Below are positions 57,853-64,000 of a stretch of 64,000 nucleotides of DNA, piece by piece. The notes beneath the pieces were generated by a model. It did not search any database. It saw only the letters and a program-made list of their open reading frames with translations, and was not told the DNA's origin. The first letter of the stretch is position 1. Each line of letters starts with the position of its first letter. This stretch comes from Prochlorococcus sp. scB243_495L20 (GTDB taxonomy: Bacteria; Cyanobacteriota; Cyanobacteriia; PCC-6307; Cyanobiaceae): NCBI GenBank assembly GCA_000634215.1, contig JFLX01000004.1:21009-85008 (forward strand). Direction: 5' to 3'. Both the position numbers and the translations under genes were made by a program.

Positions 57853-59616
57853 GTGACTCTTACTTCGAGATCCTTTTCAAAGGGTAGTTCAAAACATGAA
57901 AATCCAGTTTGGATAACTGGTGCAGATGCACTAATGGATTCTTTGAAAATTCATGGAGTAAAAGTAATATTTGGATATCCCGGGGGAGCAATACTACCAA
58001 TATATGATGCTGTTCATAAGGCAGAACAAGAAGGTTGGTTAAAGCATTATATGGTTAGGCATGAACAAGGTGGTTCACATGCTGCTGATGGATATGCAAG
58101 ATCTACTGGTGAAGTAGGAGTATGTTTTGGGACCTCAGGCCCAGGTGCAACAAATTTGGTAACTGGAATTGCCACTGCGCAAATGGATTCAGTCCCCCTA
58201 GTTGTAGTTACAGGTCAAGTTCCAAGACCTGCTATAGGGACAGACGCTTTTCAAGAAACTGATATTTTTGGCATAACTCTTCCAATAGTGAAACATTCAT
58301 GGGTAATAAGAGATCCTTCAGATATCGCGAAAATAGTTTCTGAAGCTTTTTTTATAGCCTCATCTGGAAGACCTGGCCCTGTTTTAATTGATATACCCAA
58401 AGATGTAGGTCAGGAGTTCTTTAATTACCAAAGAGTTTTGCCTGGTGAGATTATTCCTAAAGGATTTAAAAGGAATGGAGAAATTAATGATTCCGATATC
58501 AAAAAAGCTATTAAATTAATAAAAGATTCTGAAAGACCTCTTCTATACGTAGGTGGTGGGGCAATATCTTCAGGGGCTCATGATGAAATAAAAACTTTGG
58601 CGAAGAATTATCAAATACCAGTTACCACGACCTTAATGGGGAAAGGGGCTTTTGATGAAAAAGATAATTTATCGGTAGGGATGTTAGGAATGCATGGAAC
58701 TGCTTACGCAAATTTCGCTGTTACACAATGCGATCTTTTAATCGCTATTGGAGCTAGATTCGACGATAGGGTGACAGGAAAATTAGATACTTTCGCACCT
58801 AATGCAAAGGTAATTCATATAGATATTGACCCAGCAGAAGTTAATAAAAATAGACGTGTAGATGTTGCAATTGTTTCTGATGTTTTAAAAGCTGTTCTCA
58901 AAATTAATGAGCTTTCTCTAAATAACAAATTTACTTGTAAGACGAAAAACTGGTTAGAAAAAATTGATTTTTGGAAAAATAAACACCCTTTATATGACCC
59001 TCCTAAAGAAGGAGAAATTTATCCTCAGGAAGTTCTTTTAAAAGTGAGGGAACTTTCACCAGAAGCTTATGTAACTACAGATGTAGGACAACATCAGATG
59101 TGGGCTGCTCAATACCTTAGGAATTCTCCAAGAAAATGGATTAGTAGTGCAGGCTTAGGAACTATGGGTTTTGGCTTGCCAGCGGCAATTGGAGTAAAAG
59201 CAGCCTTACCTAATGCAGATGTTATTTGTATTGCTGGAGATGCAAGTGTCTTAATGAATATTCAAGAATTAGGAACTTTATCTCAATATGGTCTAAATGT
59301 TAAATTGATCATTATAAATAATCGCTGGCAAGGGATGGTAAGACAATGGCAGGAAAGTTTTTACGATGAAAGATATTCATCATCTGATATGAGTTGTGGT
59401 GAACCTGATTTTGTGAAACTTTCTGAGTCTTTTGGAGTTAAAGGATACTTAATTTCTGATAGAAATCAATTACAGAACGAATTGAAAAATGCGCTTGATC
59501 ATGTTGGACCTGCCTTGATCAATATCCTTGTCAGAAGGGGTGAAAATTGTTATCCAATGGTTCCTCCCGGTAAAAGTAATGCGCAGATGGTTGGATATGT
59601 TAATTGTGAAGACTAA
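57853..59616 (+). CDS. ilvB: Acetolactate synthase large subunit
   Basis: ThDP-dependent first enzyme of branched-chain amino acid synthesis. The 587-residue protein uses a GTG start and has [37 protein letters not shown] with the catalytic Glu, and the ThDP-binding [20 protein letters not shown] region (about 459-478). The regulatory small subunit ilvN is not in the window. The start has no ATG in reach, so GTG is required. Confidence 0.96.
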   Translation: MTLTSRSFSKGSSKHENPVWITGADALMDSLKIHGVKVIFGYPGGAILPIYDAVHKAEQEGWLKHYMVRHEQGGSHAADGYARSTGEVGVCFGTSGPGATNLVTGIATAQMDSVPLVVVTGQVPRPAIGTDAFQETDIFGITLPIVKHSWVIRDPSDIAKIVSEAFFIASSGRPGPVLIDIPKDVGQEFFNYQRVLPGEIIPKGFKRNGEINDSDIKKAIKLIKDSERPLLYVGGGAISSGAHDEIKTLAKNYQIPVTTTLMGKGAFDEKDNLSVGMLGMHGTAYANFAVTQCDLLIAIGARFDDRVTGKLDTFAPNAKVIHIDIDPAEVNKNRRVDVAIVSDVLKAVLKINELSLNNKFTCKTKNWLEKIDFWKNKHPLYDPPKEGEIYPQEVLLKVRELSPEAYVTTDVGQHQMWAAQYLRNSPRKWISSAGLGTMGFGLPAAIGVKAALPNADVICIAGDASVLMNIQELGTLSQYGLNVKLIIINNRWQGMVRQWQESFYDERYSSSDMSCGEPDFVKLSESFGVKGYLISDRNQLQNELKNALDHVGPALINILVRRGENCYPMVPPGKSNAQMVGYVNCED

Positions 59617-59683
59617 TTCTTTTTAAAATTCGTCATTTTAAAAATTAACTTTAATATAATTTAAAAATCTTAGATATTTTGAA

Positions 59684-60034
59684 TTGAAAAAATTATCAAA
59701 AATTTTAATTATAATCTGCTTGATTTCTCTTAATCCTATATCAGTTAACTCGGCTGAAATTCTTCAAATTAAAAGTTCAAATACTATTTTGGTGGGAGAT
59801 CAAAATAGAAACTTAACTATTGGATTATTTTGTGTAGATGTAAATGAAAATGATGAGATTGAAGCAACTAATCTACTTAAGAGTGAATTCCCAAGGGGAA
59901 GCAAAGTAAAAATAAAGCCTTTTGGTTTCAAAGAGAATGTTTTGTTAGCCAAAGTTTTTAATATTAAAGGTACTAAGGAGATGACAGAATTATTGGTCGC
60001 TAAAAACTTAAGTACTGAGATTTGTCCAAGTTAG
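59684..60034 (+). CDS. Secreted nuclease-fold (SNase-like) protein, likely inactive
   Basis: A 116-residue protein with a TTG start and signal peptide (to about residue 24, NSA). The middle matches the staphylococcal nuclease pattern GD..R.LTI..F.VD..E....EAT..L: D52 and E55 line up with the catalytic Asp and Glu, but the two catalytic Arg positions appear as Gly47 and a Val. It is probably a non-catalytic SNase-like domain in the periplasm or lumen. It is convergent with yfiH. Confidence 0.6.
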   Translation: MKKLSKILIIICLISLNPISVNSAEILQIKSSNTILVGDQNRNLTIGLFCVDVNENDEIEATNLLKSEFPRGSKVKIKPFGFKENVLLAKVFNIKGTKEMTELLVAKNLSTEICPS

Positions 60035-60823
60035 TTATCTTTTGGAGCAAATAAGATTCCATTGTCTCGAAATTGTTTTGCTCCTTCTCCAGGAATAAAA
60101 TTCATTATTTAATTTGTATGTGCATAAATTTGAGATGTCTATATTTGTATGAGGGATGTTCTCATTTAAAAGTTGTCTGTAGGCAGATTTTTTTAGATCA
60201 AGTTGATTTAAGTTTTGCTCTCTGAAGTGATTTGAATCACTAAAACAAAGATCTTTTTTAGTTTTAGTCAATTTGACAGTTATATTTTTGTTTTCGGACT
60301 TTCTATAAAATTCTTTGAGTGTCATTTTATCAACTAGATAATGTTCCTTAGAAATCGCTGGTCCTATTGCAACAAGTAAGTCATCTCTAGATGTCATAAA
60401 AGTATCGAAAATTTTTACCAGATTTTTTATTATTTTTTTTTCTAAACCTTTTCTGCCACAATGCAAGGCTGCTACGTTTCTTGTCCTTTTATCTGCAAAA
60501 AATATTGGCATACAATCAGCTGTGTATACCCATAAGTTTTGACAGCATTTATTGCCAACAAGACCATCTGCATAAGTCTTATTTCCCTTTTGAGAATTAG
60601 ATCCAAACACTATCAAATTACTGTGAATTTGATTAGAAAAACAATTTATGGAATTTTCATTAAAGTAATTTCCTAATACTTGAAGAAATTTTTCAGAGCA
60701 AGACTTAGTGAAGTATGCATGTTTGAAATTATTTTGACTAAGAATAGGTGATGAATAATACTCAAATTTTTTGTTTTGAATATAAATTTCATCTTTTGAG
60801 AAATATATTTCTTTGTAAGGAAT
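60035..60823 (-). CDS. yfiH: YfiH-family multicopper-like purine nucleosidase, apparent ATT start
   Basis: YfiH (laccase-domain, DUF152) proteins cleave purine nucleosides and bind Zn via conserved His/Cys. Residues include VYTADCMPIFFADK and ALHCGRKGLEKKII with the Cys and His ligands. The first in-frame ATG/GTG/TTG is a TTG at 60616, which would remove the conserved HAYFTK region. The frame is open upstream to 60853 and contains an ATT at 60823 with AGGAG eight bases before it, giving about 262 residues, a normal length. The start is therefore inferred to be ATT. It lies 22 bases after tab2. Confidence 0.8.
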   Translation of the reverse strand: MPYKEIYFSKDEIYIQNKKFEYYSSPILSQNNFKHAYFTKSCSEKFLQVLGNYFNENSINCFSNQIHSNLIVFGSNSQKGNKTYADGLVGNKCCQNLWVYTADCMPIFFADKRTRNVAALHCGRKGLEKKIIKNLVKIFDTFMTSRDDLLVAIGPAISKEHYLVDKMTLKEFYRKSENKNITVKLTKTKKDLCFSDSNHFREQNLNQLDLKKSAYRQLLNENIPHTNIDISNLCTYKLNNEFYSWRRSKTISRQWNLICSKR

Positions 60824-60845
60824 AGTTCCTGCTCCTAAACAAAAT

Positions 60846-61751
60846 TTATGAAATTAATTCAATATCTCTCAAAATCCAGAATCCTGCAAATTTTTCGATA
60901 TACGGCGTTGACTGTATGGAAATAAATTGATAACCAAAAGAATTTTTTTTATTCTCTAAAAACTTTGAATTCAAAATGTTTGAATCCTTTTCTGGTAAAT
61001 CAGTTACCAGCCACTTATCATCTTCCGAAGCTTCAAGTATGAGTTGGTTCTTATTAACGAGTAATTTAATAGGTTCTAAACAACTAAACCATGCAGAAAG
61101 TGCCAAAGATCTATCTTTGCTAAAAAGTCTTAATCCTGGAACTAAGTAATTATCATCTAAATCTTGCTGAATTGGGAAAATATCTCCAAATTCCATAGGC
61201 CAATTTTCTGCTGATTTTAATTCGCCAATTGATATTTCAGAGATAGTTAAAGCATCACCTCTTACTGCTTCTGGTAGAGGTGTAGGAGGATTTTCCATTT
61301 TAGAAGTAAAAGTAGGAGCTAATACACCTCTTACATAACCTTTTTCCTTTGGATAAATCTCTTTTTCAAGAAATTCAATTCTATCTATTAAACTGTAAGT
61401 CCTCCTACTTACAATAGCTTCAATACTTACGGCCTCCAGAGATTTCTTAATGATCGATTTCATTGACGACCTCCAGAATCGAACTATAGAAGGCTTCTCC
61501 CACCCTTGTTTTTTTGCTTCACTTATTGCTTCATTAAGAGCCTTTGTAAGCCAAACTGAATTAACTTCATTAGCGGGGCAATTTTTATTCCAAAAAAAAA
61601 CATCTTCTGTCTTATAACTTCTAGTAGAGCAAATAATTAATTCCCACCTTTTTTTTCCATTTGATTCAATAATTGGTCTCGAATAAAAGTCTAATTCCCA
61701 ATCTGAAATTTTTAATTTAAGACTTGATTCCATTTTTTTATTAATGTTCAT
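60846..61751 (-). CDS. Tab2/Atab2-family RNA-binding protein (DUF1092)
   Basis: A 301-residue protein with the family start WELDFYSRPIIESNGKKRWE (about 18-37), GWEKPSIVRFWRSSM, and the APTFTSKMENPPTPLPEAVRGD segment. In algae and plants, Tab2 binds the psaB mRNA and helps PSI translation. Its overlap (ATGA) with the upstream S1-protein gene implies coupled synthesis with another RNA-binding protein. Its role in Prochlorococcus is inferred. Confidence 0.9.
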   Translation of the reverse strand: MNINKKMESSLKLKISDWELDFYSRPIIESNGKKRWELIICSTRSYKTEDVFFWNKNCPANEVNSVWLTKALNEAISEAKKQGWEKPSIVRFWRSSMKSIIKKSLEAVSIEAIVSRRTYSLIDRIEFLEKEIYPKEKGYVRGVLAPTFTSKMENPPTPLPEAVRGDALTISEISIGELKSAENWPMEFGDIFPIQQDLDDNYLVPGLRLFSKDRSLALSAWFSCLEPIKLLVNKNQLILEASEDDKWLVTDLPEKDSNILNSKFLENKKNSFGYQFISIQSTPYIEKFAGFWILRDIELIS

Positions 61752-62953
61752 TTATCTTGTTCTTTTTTATCGAAGAGAGCTTTAGTTTTTAGTGCTCTCT
61801 CTGTGGCTTCTTGCATAACTTTTTGCTTATCAATAATTAATTCTCCCGCAGAGTTTTCTAGGAGTGCTGTATTGAGACCAATACGACCTTTTTCGAGGTC
61901 TATTTCAGATATTAAAGCTTTTATCATTTCCCCTTCTCTAAAAACTTCTCTTAAAGAACGAATAGATCCATTTGTTAGTGAGGATTGATGAAGAAGTCCA
62001 CTAGCTCCACCTAAATCTATAAAGAAGCCATATGGTTTTACGGCTAAAACTTCTCCTTCAATTAATTGACCTAATTCTAAACTTGTAAGTTTAGAGACTA
62101 ATGATGCTTTCTTTTCAGAGAGAACTAATTTTCTGGATTCTGGATTCACCTCAAGAAAAGCTACTTTTAGAGTCTTGCCAACAAAAGATTGATAATCTTG
62201 ACCATCTTCAAGTTGGGATCTTGGGATGAATCCTCTCAATCCATCTACATCACACGTAAGCCCACCTCTATTAAATCCATTAATTAAAACGTTAATTAAT
62301 TCTCCATTTTTTGCGGAACTTGATACTTTCTCCCAACTTTGCCTGAGAATTAATGCCCGAGCGCTAACTGTTACCATCCCATCAGCATTTTGTTCTTTGA
62401 TAACCAAAACTTCCATTTCAAGGCCAATAGAAAACTTTTCTTTAAAGTTAGTGATGACACCCAAACCACATTCTTTTTTAGGCATATAACCAGGTGCTTT
62501 CCCGCCAATGTCAACATATAGTCCATCACTCTCGATTGCTATAACCTTACCTGAAATTGTTTCTCCGGTAGCCCCAATTGGCTCATTTGCATTTAAAGCC
62601 TCCAAAAAAGCACTTTCATCAAAATCAAATTCATCAACTGTTCTTTCTAATTGAAAATCTGTGTTTTGGTCAGAAAAATTAAGGGGCTTATTTAAGTCTT
62701 GTTGAGTTAAATTTTGTTGAGAAATATCAAGATCCTTGGTGTTTTCATTATTGTCCTCAATTTTTTTTACTGAATCATTTTTATTAATTTGTGGTTTGAT
62801 TTCGATATCTTCTTTTTTAATTTCTTCTTGCGAATTGGTTTGCTCATTATCTATTTTTTGAGTATCTTTCTTGCTTATGTGAAGTACCTGAAGAGGTTTT
62901 TTATTGCCCTTTGGTTGGATATTATCTTGGGCATTTTTATTACTGACTCCCAT
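61748..62953 (-). CDS. rps1B: Ribosomal protein S1 homologue B
   Basis: A 401-residue protein with three S1 domains: GETISGKVIAIESDGLYVDI (about 133-200), ELINVLINGFNRGGLTCDVD (about 218-285), and LGQLIEGEVLAVKPYGFFID (about 300-370). It is preceded by about 110 charged, low-complexity residues. Cyanobacteria carry a second, shorter S1-like gene besides the true S1; this is that type. It binds RNA and is coupled to tab2 by an ATGA overlap, which suggests joint action on specific mRNAs. Confidence 0.88.
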   Translation of the reverse strand: MGVSNKNAQDNIQPKGNKKPLQVLHISKKDTQKIDNEQTNSQEEIKKEDIEIKPQINKNDSVKKIEDNNENTKDLDISQQNLTQQDLNKPLNFSDQNTDFQLERTVDEFDFDESAFLEALNANEPIGATGETISGKVIAIESDGLYVDIGGKAPGYMPKKECGLGVITNFKEKFSIGLEMEVLVIKEQNADGMVTVSARALILRQSWEKVSSSAKNGELINVLINGFNRGGLTCDVDGLRGFIPRSQLEDGQDYQSFVGKTLKVAFLEVNPESRKLVLSEKKASLVSKLTSLELGQLIEGEVLAVKPYGFFIDLGGASGLLHQSSLTNGSIRSLREVFREGEMIKALISEIDLEKGRIGLNTALLENSAGELIIDKQKVMQEATERALKTKALFDKKEQDK

Positions 62954-63019
62954 CGTAGGTAAAATAAGAATAATTAATTATTAACATACTCTAAATGTTA
63001 GTACTCAAAATTAAAATTA

Positions 63020-63814
63020 ATGAACTTTAAACCAATACCTAATAAATTTGAATATTTAAATTGGCAAGAAATTGAGTGCGTTGCAAAAAACAAAAGATCA
63101 ACTGTGATTTGGCCATTTGGTGCTGTTGAGCAACATGGGCCACATTTGCCTCTTGCTACAGACAGTATTTTTGTTGAGGAAATTATTAAGGAAGTTTTTG
63201 AATTATTCTCAGCGGATATACCACTAAAAAAACTTCCAACCCAATATATTGGTTTTTCTCCAGAACATAAGGGTTTTGCTGGGACAATTTCACTTTCCTC
63301 GAATTTAATAACCTCAATAATAAAAGAAGTCGGAAGTCAATTATCTGAAATGGGTTTTAAAAGATTGATATTAATTAATGGACATGGAGGTCAAATTTCA
63401 CTATTGAATACTGCTGCAAGAGAGCTAAGAAGTGTCGCACCAGGGATGGCAGTTTTCCCTTGTTTCTTATGGAGTGGTGTGAATGGATTGAGTGAATTGT
63501 TATCAAAAACTGAAATTGAGGATGGGCTTCATGCTTCTTTAGCTGAAACAAGTTTGATGCTGGCTTTGAAACCAGAATTAGTAGGTAATGAACGCCCAAA
63601 TGAGGTTAATAAAGTAGAGATCCCTGAAGGTTGGAGTCTAGAGGGCAATGCGCCTACTGCTTGGCTTACTGACGACTTAAGTAAATCAGGCGTTATTGGA
63701 GATAGTAGAGGAGCAAATGAGTCTTTAGGGAAAAATTTAAAGAAATTATTGATTAATCATTGGTTCAAATTGATTATGAATCTGATGCAATCAGATTGGC
63801 CAAATAATTCTTAA
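63020..63814 (+). CDS. Creatininase-family amidohydrolase
   Basis: A 264-residue protein with the creatininase pattern IWPFGAVEQHGPHLPLATDS (about 30-49), the LINGHGGQ motif (about 117-124) and a late Glu in HASLAETSLML, the metal-binding residues. Family members include creatinine amidohydrolase and the riboflavin-related ArfB type; the substrate here is unknown. It lies upstream of the ADO gene on the same strand. Confidence 0.88.
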   Translation: MNFKPIPNKFEYLNWQEIECVAKNKRSTVIWPFGAVEQHGPHLPLATDSIFVEEIIKEVFELFSADIPLKKLPTQYIGFSPEHKGFAGTISLSSNLITSIIKEVGSQLSEMGFKRLILINGHGGQISLLNTAARELRSVAPGMAVFPCFLWSGVNGLSELLSKTEIEDGLHASLAETSLMLALKPELVGNERPNEVNKVEIPEGWSLEGNAPTAWLTDDLSKSGVIGDSRGANESLGKNLKKLLINHWFKLIMNLMQSDWPNNS

Positions 63815-63870
63815 ATAAAAAATGTGACTTAACAATTGAAACTATTTTCATGATATTTAAATAAACACTC

Positions 63871-63876
63871 TATAAT
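63871..63876 (+). promoter_or_regulatory. Strong -10 element upstream of ADO
   Basis: TATAAT, a perfect -10 box, lies 40 bases upstream of the ADO ATG with a weak -35 region. It fits a start near 63883. Seen in the sequence; promoter activity is not tested. Confidence 0.45.
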
Positions 63877-63915
63877 TATGTAATATTCATGCATAATGAG
63901 CTAAAGATTACTGAC

Positions 63916-64000
63916 ATGCAAACTCTAGAATCAAATAAAAAAACTATTGAAGAATCGACTAGTACGATTTCTTTAGACTTGCCCGATTTCACTACAGATT
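63916..64000 (+). CDS. Aldehyde-deformylating oxygenase, partial (right edge)
   Basis: The first 28 codons, MQTLESNKKTIEESTSTISL then DLPDFTTD, match the start of the picocyanobacterial aldehyde-deformylating oxygenase, which makes alkanes (mainly C15) from fatty aldehydes. The di-iron region lies outside the window. A fatty acyl-ACP reductase gene normally follows. Recognition is from the N-terminus only. Confidence 0.85.
   Translation, partial: MQTLESNKKTIEESTSTISLDLPDFTTD

Noticed and set aside
59621..59645. AT-only hairpin after ilvB
   Set aside because: The stem contains only A/T pairs and no clear T-run follows, so it is a weak structure.

Overview
The window is a stretch of core chromosome from a high-light-adapted Prochlorococcus (marine picocyanobacterium). 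The DNA is strongly AT-rich and densely packed. It carries oxygenic-photosynthesis genes (petC-petA, psaF-psaJ, psb27, tab2), high-light-inducible (HLIP) sequences, and chlorophyll/heme genes (hemC, hemL, hemH). Its right edge holds the first 28 codons of a picocyanobacterial aldehyde-deformylating oxygenase. Nothing suggests a plasmid, prophage, genomic island or CRISPR locus. The assignment rests on recognising the proteins and was not tested by a search.

Layout. 1-8.7 kb: a minus-strand run petC-petA-lgt-cobM (cobM is cut by the left edge), a DUF3067-like gene convergent with tatC, the ribosome-rescue factor rqcH, gmk, psaF-psaJ, and tsaD followed by a small HLIP gene. 8.8-20.5 kb: a cation/proton antiporter; a minus-strand translation block (PepSY-type membrane gene, rplS, tRNA-Trp, a 64-aa conserved gene, tRNA-Asp, gltX); map; a short-chain dehydrogenase; a P-loop/DRTGG protein with a SLOG-type neighbour; yajQ; an SPFH-domain protein; hemL; xthA. 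20.5-31.7 kb: two unknown genes, larC with a membrane flippase-like gene, a minus-strand metal group (yjbQ, pterin dehydratase, a His-repeat COG0523 GTPase, an iron ABC permease), a carboxypeptidase, a complete inorganic pyrophosphatase, hemC and the principal sigma factor. 31.7-41.5 kb: a structured-RNA candidate before priA, a DUF3153-like protein, argB, ssb, cobK-cutA, a PfkB kinase, purA and psb27. 41.5-54.5 kb: proS, a second pyrophosphatase homologue with altered active-site residues, an ArsC/Spx-like protein, lepB, a double phosphoglycerate-mutase-domain protein, a CPBP protease, an FtsL-like gene overlapping ftsI, tal, a geranylgeranyl-reductase-like flavoprotein, frr and pyrH. 54.5-64 kb: cobO, a lone tyrosine recombinase, hemH fused to an HLIP helix, ilvB, a degenerate nuclease-like protein, the group rps1B-tab2-yfiH, a creatininase-family gene and the start of ADO.

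How they fit together. Electron transport (cytochrome b6f, PSI and PSII assembly), tetrapyrrole and cobalamin synthesis (hemC, hemL, hemH, cobM, cobK, cobO) and translation (two tRNAs, two aminoacyl-tRNA synthetases, L19, an S1 homologue, frr, map, rqcH) dominate, mixed with cell-envelope genes (lgt, lepB, tatC, ftsI). Most genes sit in short co-directional groups with overlaps of 1-11 bases or gaps under 50. Several starts are TTG or GTG, and one gene appears to use ATT.

The observations most worth a second look are: the pair of pyrophosphatases, one of which has lost a metal-binding Asp; the apparent ATT start of yfiH; the structured RNA between rpoD and priA; the FtsL-like gene; the His-rich tandem repeat in the COG0523 GTPase; the coupling of an S1 protein to Tab2; and a lone tyrosine recombinase. 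No wholly new multi-gene system was evident.
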